From positions 638,416-702,415 of the forward strand of contig NZ_RBAK01000002.1 in the NCBI RefSeq assembly GCF_003626595.1: a DNA stretch of 64,000 nucleotides, in the 5' to 3' direction. A program made the position numbers and the translations under genes. This document shows, piece after piece, positions 34,406-42,969 of this stretch (position 1 is its first letter; every line of letters begins with the position of its first letter). The notes under the pieces are model-generated. The model saw only the letters and a program-made list of their open reading frames with translations. It searched no databases and was not told the origin of the DNA. Source of the DNA: Micromonospora endolithica. Its GTDB lineage: Bacteria > Actinomycetota > Actinomycetes > Mycobacteriales > Micromonosporaceae.

Positions 34406-35749
34406 TCAGGCCAGCCAGTCGGGGCGCAGCGGGTAGCCGTTCACCCCGTCCGGGCCGTTGCGGGTGGCCAGCACCTGGTGCAGCTGGATGCCGTTGCGCT
34501 CGAACGCCATCCGCGAGCCGGCCATGTAGAGCCCCCACACCCGAGCGGTGCCCTGGCCCACCTCGGAGACGCAGAAGTCCCAGTGCGATGCCAGGTTGCG
34601 GCACCACGCGGCCAGCGTCAGCGCGTAGTGCTGCCGCAGGTTCTCCTCGTGGTGCACCTCAAGGCCCACGTCGTGGATCTCCGAGATCACCCGGCCCGGG
34701 CCGGCCAGCTCGCCGTCCGGGAAGACGTACCGGTCGATGAACGCGCCGGACCGGTGCGGCGCGCGGTTGTCGGCACGGGTGATGCAGTGGTTGAGCAGCC
34801 GCCCGCCGACCCGCAGCCGGTTGGCCAGCGCCCCGAAGTAGGCCGGATAGTTGCGCACCCCGATGTGCTCGGTCAGGCCGATCGACGAGACCGCGTCGAA
34901 CTGCTCCCGGGGCGCGTCCCGGTAGTCCAGGTGCCGCACCTCGGCCAGGCCGGTCAGCCCCTCCCGCTCGATCGCCGCCCGCGCCCACTGCGCCTGCGCC
35001 TTCGACAGGGTCACCCCGAGCGCGCGTACGCCGTACTCGCGGGCCGCGTGCCGGACCATGCCGCCCCAGCCGCAGCCCACGTCGAGCAGCCGCATCCCCG
35101 CCTTCAGCGCCAGCTTCTGCGCGACCAGGTCGTACTTGGCCGCCTGCGCCTGCTCCAGGGTGTCGTCCGGCGAACGGTAGACCGCGCAGGTGTACGTCAT
35201 GGACTCGCCGAGCACCTTCTCGTAGAAGGCGTTCGACACGTCGTAGTGGTGCGAGATCGCGGTGCTGTCCCGCGACCGGGAGTGCCGCAGCCCGTTCACC
35301 ACCCGCTTCCAGCGGGGCAGCGCCTCCTGCGGCGGCGGCAACGGCGGCAGCAGCCGCTCCCAGCCCAGCCCCCGCACCAGGCTCAGCGCCTCGGCCACCG
35401 GTGGCGTCCGCAACCGCAGCTGGTCCTTGAGCACCCGCAACGCCTCGTACGGGTCGCCCGGGTGCACCCCACGCAGGACGAGGTCGCCGCTGACGTACGC
35501 CCGGGCCATGCCCAGGTCGCCGGGGGCGGTGAGCAGGTAGGTCAGGCCCCGCTCGGAGCGGATGGACAGGCCGATCCCGGCGTCGGCCGGGCCGACCGCG
35601 CTGCCGTCGTACCCGGTGACCCGCACCGGCAGGTCCCCGGTCGTCAACGCGCGGACCACGTCGGCCACGGTGGGACGCGGTCGCCGGCCCCCCGCCGGCG
35701 GGGTGGCGGGAGCGCTCGCCGCTCCCCGGTCTCGATCGGTCAGGCTCAT
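34406..35749 (-). CDS. tmsB: SAM-dependent fatty acyl methyltransferase, TmsB/CFA-synthase-like
   Basis: ATG 35749 overlaps the stop of the upstream oxidoreductase gene as ATGA. The 447-residue protein has an N-terminal lipid-binding region and a CFA-synthase catalytic domain: SHHYDVSNAFYEKVLGESMT, the SAM site LLDVGCGWGGMVRHAAREYG, and VGGRLLNHCITRAD. On its own it would be called cyclopropane-fatty-acid synthase. The coupled FAD oxidoreductase makes TmsB more likely: it methylenates oleoyl phospholipid at C10, and the partner reduces it to 10-methylstearate. Micromonospora are known to contain 10-methyl fatty acids. The third gene, tmsC, is not present. Confidence 0.82.
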   Translation of the reverse strand: MSLTDRDRGAASAPATPPAGGRRPRPTVADVVRALTTGDLPVRVTGYDGSAVGPADAGIGLSIRSERGLTYLLTAPGDLGMARAYVSGDLVLRGVHPGDPYEALRVLKDQLRLRTPPVAEALSLVRGLGWERLLPPLPPPQEALPRWKRVVNGLRHSRSRDSTAISHHYDVSNAFYEKVLGESMTYTCAVYRSPDDTLEQAQAAKYDLVAQKLALKAGMRLLDVGCGWGGMVRHAAREYGVRALGVTLSKAQAQWARAAIEREGLTGLAEVRHLDYRDAPREQFDAVSSIGLTEHIGVRNYPAYFGALANRLRVGGRLLNHCITRADNRAPHRSGAFIDRYVFPDGELAGPGRVISEIHDVGLEVHHEENLRQHYALTLAAWCRNLASHWDFCVSEVGQGTARVWGLYMAGSRMAFERNGIQLHQVLATRNGPDGVNGYPLRPDWLA

Positions 35750-37131
35750 TGTCGTGCTACCGCCTTCTCGTACAGTCCGGTGAGCCGGTGGTCCGGGTCG
35801 TAGCGGTCCTTCACCGCCCGCCAGGTGTCGCCGCCGTAGAGCCGGTCGAACACCGCCCGGTCGTAGTACGCGTCGGAGTAGAGGGACTTGTGCCCGCCCA
35901 ACTCCGACACCTCGCGTTCGATCGCCCGGTTCACGTCCCCGTCGGCGGCACCCTCGGCGACCGGCACGCTCCCCCAGAAACCGACGTTCACGTAGTCCCG
36001 CCCCGGCCGTAGCGGGTAGAGCGGCCAGGGTCGGGCCGACCCCGGACCGTCCGGCTCCCGCAGTCGCAGCGGACAGAGCCACACCGGGGTCATGCCGACC
36101 GTGCGGGCGAACCAGTGCAGGAAGTCGGCCGTCCGGTCGAGCGGAATCTCGACGTCCTGCACGACCCGTTCCCGGGCGGGCTGGCCCCGCCACCGGTCGA
36201 TCCGGGCGGCCACCCGGTGCCGGTGCTCCCACCGGACCAGCCGGTGGTAGACGTCGCTGCGTCGCCAGCGCGCCGGCCAGACCCGCCGCACCACCGGGTG
36301 CTGCACACCGAACGCCGACGAGCACCAGAACCAGTCGGTGTCCCAACGCCACAGGTAGTCGTACGTGGTGAGCAGGTCGTGGGTGCGCCGGCGCAGCGAC
36401 CGGTAGTAGATGTCCTGGCCGGTGTAGTCGCTCGGCGGCCCGGCGGCGTCGTCGGTGAAGGAGCCGAGCACCAGGTACGCCTCGCCGGGGCTGAACATCA
36501 CCCCGTCCAGCGCGTCCACCGGCTCGCCCGCCCAGGCGCGGGTGGCGGAGATCTCGGCGATCGCGTCGGCGAGCACCGCCAGTCGGGTGAACCGGACGTT
36601 GCGCAGGGCCACGAACCGGCGTACGGGTTGCAGCTCGATGCGCAGCCGGGTGGCGTAACCGAGGCTGCCCAGCGAGTTGGGGAACGCGGCGAACAGGTCG
36701 GCGTGCGGCCCGTCCGGGCGCGCCGTGACGATCTCGCCGGCCCCGGTGAGCACGTCCAACTCCACCACCGACTCGTGCGGCAGCCCGTTGCGGAAGGAGG
36801 TGGACTCGATGCCGAGGCCGGTCACCGCCCCGCCGAGGGTGATGGTGCGCAGTTGCGGCACCACCAGCGGCATGAGGTCGTGCGGCAGGGTCGCGTCGAC
36901 GAGGTCCTCGTAGGTGCACATGCCCTGCACGTCGGCCGTGCGGGCGGCCGGGTCGACGGTCAGCACCCCGCCCAGCCCGCGCACGTCGAGCCCCGGCGCC
37001 CGGGGCGCGTTGCGTGGCCGGAACAGGTTGGACGTGCGCTTGGCCAGCCGGATCGGTTCCCCCGGCGGCACCGCCGCGTACGACCGTCGCAGCTGCGCCA
37101 CCGCCGAATCATGATCACGCACCGCGTGCAT
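35746..37131 (-). CDS. tmsA: FAD-linked oxidoreductase, TmsA-like (10-methylene reductase)
   Basis: ATG 37131 gives 461 residues. The N-terminal half is a PCMH/VAO-type FAD domain: GLGGVLTVDPAARTADVQGM, then TITLGGAVTGLGIESTSFRN and SLGYATRLRIEL. The C-terminal half has FLHWFARTVGMTPVWLCPLR, resembling DprE1/Rv0449c-type enzymes. Its stop overlaps the methyltransferase start by 4 bases. The pair fits the TmsA-TmsB system of actinobacteria, in which TmsA reduces the 10-methylene intermediate. The name rests on that context. Confidence 0.8.
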   Translation of the reverse strand: MHAVRDHDSAVAQLRRSYAAVPPGEPIRLAKRTSNLFRPRNAPRAPGLDVRGLGGVLTVDPAARTADVQGMCTYEDLVDATLPHDLMPLVVPQLRTITLGGAVTGLGIESTSFRNGLPHESVVELDVLTGAGEIVTARPDGPHADLFAAFPNSLGSLGYATRLRIELQPVRRFVALRNVRFTRLAVLADAIAEISATRAWAGEPVDALDGVMFSPGEAYLVLGSFTDDAAGPPSDYTGQDIYYRSLRRRTHDLLTTYDYLWRWDTDWFWCSSAFGVQHPVVRRVWPARWRRSDVYHRLVRWEHRHRVAARIDRWRGQPARERVVQDVEIPLDRTADFLHWFARTVGMTPVWLCPLRLREPDGPGSARPWPLYPLRPGRDYVNVGFWGSVPVAEGAADGDVNRAIEREVSELGGHKSLYSDAYYDRAVFDRLYGGDTWRAVKDRYDPDHRLTGLYEKAVARQ

Positions 37132-37213
37132 GCGATCACCTTACGCGCCCGGAACCGGATCCCGTGGGATGTCCACCGTGGTCGTGCCGCGCCGTACGGC
37201 ATAGCGTGGGGGC

Positions 37214-37498
37214 ATGCCGAAAGCCGTCTGGAACGACCTGGTCGTCGCCGAGAGCGACGACACCGTGCTGGTGGAGGGCAACCACTACTTCCCGCGCGCC
37301 GCCCTCCGCGACGACCTGATCCGCGAGTCGGACACCCACACGGTCTGCCCGTGGAAGGGCACCGCCTCGTACTACACCCTGGAACACGACGGGCGGACCA
37401 GCGCCGACGCGGTCTGGTACTACCCGGAGCCGAAGCCGGACGCCGAGCTGGTCCGGGACCGGGTGGCGTTCTGGAAGGACGTCACGGTCGTCGACTGA
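37214..37498 (+). CDS. DUF427 domain protein
   Basis: Ninety-four residues from ATG 37214 cover one complete DUF427 domain: VVAESDDTVLVEGNHYFPRA, HTVCPWKGTASYYTLEHDGR and AVWYYPEPKPDAELVRDRVA. This short cupin-like or beta-barrel family is widespread and functionally uncharacterised. It is divergent from tmsA with an 82-base gap and 56 bases ahead of the lectin gene. Confidence 0.92.
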   Translation: MPKAVWNDLVVAESDDTVLVEGNHYFPRAALRDDLIRESDTHTVCPWKGTASYYTLEHDGRTSADAVWYYPEPKPDAELVRDRVAFWKDVTVVD

Positions 37499-37554
37499 GT
37501 CACCGGGTGCGGGACGGTTGGCCATCGACCCCTCCGGTGGGTGAGGATGCCGGT

Positions 37555-38277
37555 ATGCCCGTCCCCGCGCGCCGACCCGACGATTCCGGCACCGTGTACG
37601 GCGGTCGCCCGGCAGCCCGGCCCCGGCTGTCCGGTGACCCGCTGCTGCGTGCCGCGCTGGCGGTCGGCGTGGTCGGCGTACTCCTCGGGGTCTTCTTCGC
37701 CACCGGGGTGCTCGGCGGCGGCGGCGACCAGCCGGTGGTCCCGGCCGCGGCCGGCGCGCCGACGGCGGCCGGCCCCACGCCCGCGGCGAACCCCACGACG
37801 GACCAGCCGGCACCGACCACCCCGGCCGCGCCGTCGCCCACCCCGCCGGCCGCACCAGGCCCACCGACCGGGCCGAAGGTGTTCCGCGCGGTCGCCTCGA
37901 ACCTGTGCCTCGGCGTCGACGGCAGCGGCGAGAAGGCCGCCGCCCAGCTCGCCGCCTGCACCGGCGGGCCCGAGCAGCAGTGGGTGGCCAACCCGGTGAG
38001 CGGGGACGTGGTGACGCTGACCAACGCCGCATACGGGCTCTGCCTCGACGTCGAGGGCGTCAGCGGCGACGACGGCGCCAAGATCCAGCAGTTCCCGTGC
38101 AACGGCGGGGCCAACCAGCAGTGGCGGCTGGTGCCGACCGGCACCGGCCCGGTGCTGCTGGCCCCGCTGCACAGCGGCAAGTGCGGGCAGGTCGACGACG
38201 GCGGCACCGAGGCCGGCGACGACGTGGAACAGGCAGCGTGCGCCGGTGGGGTCGAACAGCAGTGGCTGGTCGGCTGA
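37555..38277 (+). CDS. Membrane-anchored ricin-type beta-trefoil lectin
   Basis: ATG 37555 gives 240 residues. After a basic N-terminus there is one membrane segment (LRAALAVGVVGVLLGVFFAT, about residues 31-50), then a Pro/Ala/Thr linker to about residue 110. The last ~125 residues form a ricin B domain with three QxW-type repeats (EQQWVANP, NQQWRLVP, EQQWLVG) and paired cysteines in each lobe. It should sit on the outer face of the membrane and bind carbohydrate. No enzyme domain is attached. Confidence 0.88.
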   Translation: MPVPARRPDDSGTVYGGRPAARPRLSGDPLLRAALAVGVVGVLLGVFFATGVLGGGGDQPVVPAAAGAPTAAGPTPAANPTTDQPAPTTPAAPSPTPPAAPGPPTGPKVFRAVASNLCLGVDGSGEKAAAQLAACTGGPEQQWVANPVSGDVVTLTNAAYGLCLDVEGVSGDDGAKIQQFPCNGGANQQWRLVPTGTGPVLLAPLHSGKCGQVDDGGTEAGDDVEQAACAGGVEQQWLVG

Positions 38278-38316
38278 GTCAGCCCCGGTAGGCGGTCCCC
38301 GACCGACGCCGTGCGG

Positions 38317-38778
38317 TCACCGGCGGAGGGTCTGCAGCTGGGCCTGGTGTTTGGGCAGGTGGACCCGGGTGTGCAGGTCGATCACCCGGGCCCACGGCAG
38401 CGGCTCGTCGACGACCAGGTCGAAGCCCTCCCGCAGGTGCGTCTCGACCGGGGTGTCGGCCGCCGGGCCCAACCGGTCGACCAGCGTCAGCAGCTTCTGG
38501 CTGGTGGCCCGCAGCAGGGTGGCCAGCCCGTCCAGGCCCCCGCACTCGGCGGCCAGCGCGTCGAGTTCCGGCCGGTGCACACCCGCGAGGTCGTAGTACG
38601 CGAACGGCGCGCCGGCGAGCACGGCTTCGGTGGCCTCGCTCATCACCTCGTCGTTGGCGGCGAGGTGCGCCACGATCTGCTCGGCGCCGAGCATCCCGGC
38701 CGGCGCCACCCCGAACCCGCCGGCGTCGACCTCGGCGAGCACGTCGGAGTACGCCCGCCGCAACGCCCCGCTGTCCAT
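38317..38778 (-). CDS. DinB/maleylpyruvate-isomerase-fold protein
   Basis: ATG 38778 gives 153 residues forming a probable four-helix bundle. VAPAGMLGAEQIVAHLAAND and LPWARVIDLHTRVHLPKHQA place His residues as in DinB-like proteins, many of which bind a metal and act as thiol-dependent enzymes or remain uncharacterised. It is separate from the VWA-MoxR pair by about 100 bases. Confidence 0.75.
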   Translation of the reverse strand: MDSGALRRAYSDVLAEVDAGGFGVAPAGMLGAEQIVAHLAANDEVMSEATEAVLAGAPFAYYDLAGVHRPELDALAAECGGLDGLATLLRATSQKLLTLVDRLGPAADTPVETHLREGFDLVVDEPLPWARVIDLHTRVHLPKHQAQLQTLRR

Positions 38779-38881
38779 GACCCCAGTCAACCCCGCCGGT
38801 CGGCGGCCCACGCCGGGTTCGCCGTTCGTGGTCACCCGGACGGGTGGCCCGGCGCGGTTCAGCCCGACCGGGAGAGGCCGA

Positions 38882-40834
38882 TCAGCGGCGGGTGCGGCGG
38901 GAGCGGAGGTAGTCGGAGACGACGTACTCGCCGAGGTCGTCCAGGTCGGGGGTGAAGACGCGGCCCTTCGAGCGGCGGGCCACCGCGTCGACGAAGCGGC
39001 GCAGACCCGGGTCGTCGCCCAGCATGAAAAGGTTGAGCGTGGCGCCGTACCGGGCCAACCGGTCCACCTCCCGGACCGTCGCCTCGATGGTCTCCGGCAG
39101 CGGCGGCCAGTGGAACAGCGCCTCCCCGTCGTCCGGGTCCAGGTGCGCGGTCGGCTCACCGTCGGTGACCACCAGCACCACCGGCTCGGCGTCCGGGTGC
39201 CGCCGCAGGTGCCGGCCGGCCAGCCGCAGCGCGTGCTGGAGGTTGGTGCCCTGCTGCATGTCCGGCTCGACCGCCGCCAGCTCCCGCTGGGTCAGCGGCT
39301 GCGCCTCCCGGCCGAAGCCGACGATCTGCAGCGCGTCCTGCGGGAACCGGGTCGCCATCAGGTGCGACAGCGCCAGGGCGGTCTGCTTCATCGGACCCCA
39401 CCGGCCCTGCGAGATCATCGAGTACGACAGGTCCACGCAGAGCGCCACCGCCGCCGACGACCGGCGTTCGGTCTCCACCACCTCGAAGTCCTCGACCGCC
39501 AGCTGCACCGGCACGCCGCCGCCGGACCGGCTGACCGCCCGGGTGAGGGTGCGGACCACGTCCAGCGGCTGCTCGTCGCCGTACTCCCAGGCGCGCGACC
39601 CGCCACTGACCTCGCCGGCCGCGCCGGCCGACCGCAGGTCGTGCTGGCCACGCGGGCCGGCGGTCAGGTCGGCGAAGACCCGGCGCAGGGCGGTGCCGCC
39701 GAGCCGGCGCAGCGCCTTCGGGCTCAGGGTCAGCCCGTCCGAGTCCCGGCTCACCCACCCCTGCCGGCGCAGTTCCCGCTCCAGCTCACGCAGCCGGCGT
39801 ACGTCGTCGGCGGCGTCCCGGCCCAGCGTCCGGGCGACCGCGTCGACATCGACGTCGTCCAGGGACGCGCCCGGGTGCTCCTGTTCGAGTGAGTCCAGCA
39901 GTTCGTCCAGCTCACCGATCTCGCCCAGCGCACCGGCCGCGTCGGCGTACCCGAGCGGCTCGGCGCCCCGTACCCGCTCGCCCCGGCCCCAGCCCAGGTC
40001 CGGGCGGAGCGCCCGGAGGTTGGCGTCGAGCGCGGACAGCTGGTCGGAGAGCCGGTCGCCGAGGGACTGGCGCATCAGGCCGGCCAGTTCCTCCCGCTGC
40101 CGGTCGGACAGCGAGCGCATCAGCCGTTCCCCGGCCGCCGAGCGCCGGGCCAGGACGTCGACCAACTCGTCGACGTCCCTCGGCTGTTCCGGGAAGAACT
40201 CGCCGTGCCGGCGCATGAACTCGGCGAACGCGTCGGTGGTGTCCTCCGCCCGGGCGTGCCGCGTCAAGAGGTCGTTGAGGTCGCCCATCATCTCGGCGAG
40301 CCGACGCTGCACCTCGGGGTCACCGGCGGCGCGCGCGGCCTCCCGCAGCCCGGCGAACCGCTGCCCGAGCACCTCGTCCCGCAGTCCGCCGAGGATCCGC
40401 TGGTAGGTCTGCCGGGCCTCGTCGCTGGCCCACTCGTACCCGGACAGCTCCTGCACCGCACGGGCCGTCGAGCGGGGCAGGTTGTCCAGCACCGCCTCGG
40501 CGAACCGCGCGTCCTCGTCGTCGCGCCCGCGCAGCGCGTCGCGCTCGGCGGCGAGCGCCTGGTCGAGCAGGGCCCGGGACCGGGTCACCGCGCCGTCCAG
40601 GTCACCGCGGCGCAGCGCCGCACGGCGCAACCGGCGGGCCCGGGCGGCGAGGTCGTCGAGGCCACCGCGCCCCTGCGGGCCACGGCGCAGCAGGTTGCGC
40701 AGCGCCTCCCGGAGGCTGCCACCGGCCAGCACCTCGGAGCCGACCGCGTCCACCGCCGCCCGCACGTCGTACGGGGGCGCCAGCGGATCGGGGCCGTCGT
40801 GCCACTGCCCGTACCGGAACCGGTTGCCGGCCAT
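38882..40834 (-). CDS. VWA-domain protein, partner of the MoxR-type ATPase
   Basis: ATG 40834 gives 650 residues, starting 1 base after the stop of the ATPase gene. The long N-terminal part is helical and Arg/Glu-rich (AAARARRLRRAALRRGDLDG; GLMRQSLGDRLSDQLSALDA). The C-terminal ~200 residues are a VWA domain with a MIDAS-like site, VALCVDLSYSMISQGRWGPM (DLSYS in place of DxSxS), then VLVVTDGEPTAHL. Together with the ATPase this forms a MoxR-VWA module, an AAA-driven chaperone-like pair similar to ChlI/ChlD but with no other magnesium-chelatase subunit. Client unknown. Confidence 0.9.
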   Translation of the reverse strand: MAGNRFRYGQWHDGPDPLAPPYDVRAAVDAVGSEVLAGGSLREALRNLLRRGPQGRGGLDDLAARARRLRRAALRRGDLDGAVTRSRALLDQALAAERDALRGRDDEDARFAEAVLDNLPRSTARAVQELSGYEWASDEARQTYQRILGGLRDEVLGQRFAGLREAARAAGDPEVQRRLAEMMGDLNDLLTRHARAEDTTDAFAEFMRRHGEFFPEQPRDVDELVDVLARRSAAGERLMRSLSDRQREELAGLMRQSLGDRLSDQLSALDANLRALRPDLGWGRGERVRGAEPLGYADAAGALGEIGELDELLDSLEQEHPGASLDDVDVDAVARTLGRDAADDVRRLRELERELRRQGWVSRDSDGLTLSPKALRRLGGTALRRVFADLTAGPRGQHDLRSAGAAGEVSGGSRAWEYGDEQPLDVVRTLTRAVSRSGGGVPVQLAVEDFEVVETERRSSAAVALCVDLSYSMISQGRWGPMKQTALALSHLMATRFPQDALQIVGFGREAQPLTQRELAAVEPDMQQGTNLQHALRLAGRHLRRHPDAEPVVLVVTDGEPTAHLDPDDGEALFHWPPLPETIEATVREVDRLARYGATLNLFMLGDDPGLRRFVDAVARRSKGRVFTPDLDDLGEYVVSDYLRSRRTRR

Positions 40835-40835
40835 G

Positions 40836-42341
40836 TCAGGCCCGGTTGCCGTAGCGGGTCCGGCCGGAGTCGGTGACGTCCTTGCCGAGCCGGCGGGTCA
40901 GGTGCAGCCCCTCCAGGACGAACTCGACGCCGGCGGCGGCCTGCTCCGGGCTGGTCGCGTCACCGAGGCCGAGCCGGTCCAGCACCTTGGCCAGGCCGGG
41001 TACGGTGCCCACCTGACCGAGCAGGTCGGCCGAGCCGACCAGCTCGCCGGTCTCGATCACCCGGCCGTCGTCGACAAGCGCGGTGAAGCCGGAGAGGTCC
41101 AGGCCGGCCAGGCGGGCCCGGAACGTCTCGGCGGTCGCCGTACGCAGCAGGTGACCGAGGATCTCCACCTCGCGGCCCTCCTCGCCGCTCTCGAACTCCA
41201 CCTTCCCGCGCAGCGTCGAGGTCACCGACACCGCGTCCCCCACCCGCGCCACCGGCGCTTCGGAAAGGAAGGGCCCCCTGTTGACGCCTCCGGTAGAGGA
41301 AGGGTCCCCTCCCAACTCCCCTCCTGACACCTCGGGCGCGGCGGCGAGCAGGCCGGAGCGGCGCAGCGCGGCGGCCGCGACCGTCTCGGCGGCGGCGATG
41401 GCGAACCGGGCGGAGACGCCGGAGCGCGGGTCCACCGACGGCGATTCCCGCACCGCGCGGGCGAACCGGGCGAGGACCTCCAGCACGTGCTCGGGGACCT
41501 CGGCGACCAGGTCGGCCTCCTGGCGGATCAGGTTCAGTTCCAGGTCGAGGTCGAGCGGGTAGTGGGTGCGGACCTCGGCGCCGAAGCGGTCCTTGAGCGG
41601 GGTGATGATCCGGCCCCGGTTGGTGTAGTCCTCCGGGTTGGCGCTGGCCACCAGGAAAAGGTCCAGCGGCAGCCGCAACTGGTAGCCGCGAACCTGGATG
41701 TCCCGCTCCTCCAGCACGTTGAGCAGCGCCACCTGGATCCGTTCGGCCAGGTCGGGCAGCTCGTTGACGGCGAAGATGCCCCGGTTGGTGCGGGGTACCA
41801 GGCCGAAGTGGATGGTCTCCGGGTCGCCGAGGGTGCGGCCCTGGGCGATCCGGATCGGGTCGACGTCGCCGATCAGGTCACCGACGCTGGTGTCCGGGGT
41901 GGCGAGCTTCTCGCCGTACCGCATCGAGCGGTGCAGCCAGCCGACCGGCAGGTCGTCGCCGGCCTCGGCCACCCGGGCCCGGGAGGCCGGGGTGAGCGGG
42001 TGCAGCGGATGCTCGTTGAGCACCGAGCCGGCGATCACCGGCGTCCACTCGTCGAGCAGCCCGACCAGCGAGCGGATGAGCCGGGTCTTGCCCTGGCCGC
42101 GCTCGCCGAGCAGCACCAGGTCGTGGCCGGCGAGCAGCGCCCGCTCGACCTCGGGCAGCACGGTGTCGTCGTAGCCCACGATGCCGGGGAAGCGGTCGGC
42201 GCCGGAACGCATCCGGGCCAGGAGGTTGTCACGGAGTTCCTGCTTGACGGTGCGGTACCGGTGACCGGCCGCGCGCAGCGCGCCGAGCGTGGCGGGCAGG
42301 TCGACCGGGGGGACCGGGGTAACCGGGGAAGGCGCAGTCAC
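40836..42341 (-). CDS. MoxR/ChlI-type AAA+ ATPase carrying an in-frame repeat element
   Basis: GTG 42341 gives 501 residues. The AAA core has Walker A LLGERGQGKTRLIRSLVGLL (about residues 76-95), a Walker B-like region FAVNELPDLAERIQVALLNV, sensor 1 LVASANPEDYTNRGRI, and a lid with SPSVDPRSGVSARFAIAAAE. It should act with the VWA protein encoded 1 base downstream. Between LLAAAPEVSG and APVARVGDAV the gene contains a copy of an intergenic repeat, translated as GDPSSTGGVNRGPFLS (about residues 346-361). The frame stays open, so the protein is probably made with an extra loop. Confidence 0.9.
   Translation of the reverse strand: MTAPSPVTPVPPVDLPATLGALRAAGHRYRTVKQELRDNLLARMRSGADRFPGIVGYDDTVLPEVERALLAGHDLVLLGERGQGKTRLIRSLVGLLDEWTPVIAGSVLNEHPLHPLTPASRARVAEAGDDLPVGWLHRSMRYGEKLATPDTSVGDLIGDVDPIRIAQGRTLGDPETIHFGLVPRTNRGIFAVNELPDLAERIQVALLNVLEERDIQVRGYQLRLPLDLFLVASANPEDYTNRGRIITPLKDRFGAEVRTHYPLDLDLELNLIRQEADLVAEVPEHVLEVLARFARAVRESPSVDPRSGVSARFAIAAAETVAAAALRRSGLLAAAPEVSGGELGGDPSSTGGVNRGPFLSEAPVARVGDAVSVTSTLRGKVEFESGEEGREVEILGHLLRTATAETFRARLAGLDLSGFTALVDDGRVIETGELVGSADLLGQVGTVPGLAKVLDRLGLGDATSPEQAAAGVEFVLEGLHLTRRLGKDVTDSGRTRYGNRA
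41264..41333. repeat. Paired repeat element inserted in moxR coding sequence
   Basis: Unit 1 (41267-41290) differs from the intergenic unit at 30836-30859 by one base. Unit 2 (41298-41310) matches 13 bases of its partner and then diverges. Confidence 0.85.
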
Positions 42342-42451
42342 CCGGCCAACGCTAGCTCACCGGATCGGCGTCGACCGGTGCGTTGACCACCGCCTCCGCC
42401 GCCGACGGACGGGCGCTACCGTGACACGGGGTTACGGAGAGGGGAACCGCG

Positions 42452-42919
42452 ATGGAGAGCACCCTGTCGGTCGACCGGGAACCGTGGGATTCGACCGACG
42501 CCGCCCGGCTGCGCGCCGCGCAACGCGCCGAGTTGGACGCCCGCTACGGCAGCGACGACCACGAGCCGGGCGCGGCACCGACGGCCGACAGCGTCACCGT
42601 CTTCCTGGTCGCCCGCGACGCCGCCGGGGTCGCCCTGGGCTGCGGCGGGCTGCGGATCCTCGGCCCCGGCGAGGCCGAGATCAAGCGGATGTACGTCGAC
42701 CCGCCCGCCCGCGGCACCGGCGTGGCGACGGCGATCCTGCGCGCCCTGGAGGACGCCGCCCGCGCCGCCGGCGTCGGGACGCTGCTGCTGGAGACCGGCA
42801 CCGCGCAGCCCGACGCGATGCGCTTCTACGAGCGGGAGGGCTACCGGCGGATCGAGAACTTCGGGCCGTACCGGGGTGAGCCGCTCTCCGTCTGTTACGC
42901 CCGCGACCTGCCCGGATAG
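42452..42919 (+). CDS. GNAT-family N-acetyltransferase
   Basis: ATG 42452 follows GGAGAGGGG. The 155-residue protein carries the acetyl-CoA site KRMYVDPPARGTGVATAIL (R-x-x-G-x-A type, RGTGVA) near residues 71-90 and the typical end FYEREGYRRIENFGPYRGEP. GNAT enzymes of this type acetylate amines or proteins; the substrate is not evident. The gene stands alone and ends at a strong hairpin. Confidence 0.92.
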   Translation: MESTLSVDREPWDSTDAARLRAAQRAELDARYGSDDHEPGAAPTADSVTVFLVARDAAGVALGCGGLRILGPGEAEIKRMYVDPPARGTGVATAILRALEDAARAAGVGTLLLETGTAQPDAMRFYEREGYRRIENFGPYRGEPLSVCYARDLPG

Positions 42920-42922
42920 GAC

Positions 42923-42965
42923 CCGGTGGCCCGGTCCCGCCCCGTGACCGGGACCGGGCCACCGG
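42923..42965. terminator. Bidirectional hairpin terminator
   Basis: Perfect 17-base arms (42923-42939 and 42949-42965) with a 9-base loop, between the convergent genes ending at 42919 and 42970. Confidence 0.9.
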
Positions 42966-42969
42966 CGGT

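Noticed and set aside
38882..42341. Magnesium chelatase subunits
   Set aside because: The pair resembles ChlI and ChlD only in AAA and VWA domains; no ChlH or tetrapyrrole genes are present, so MoxR-VWA is the safer name.
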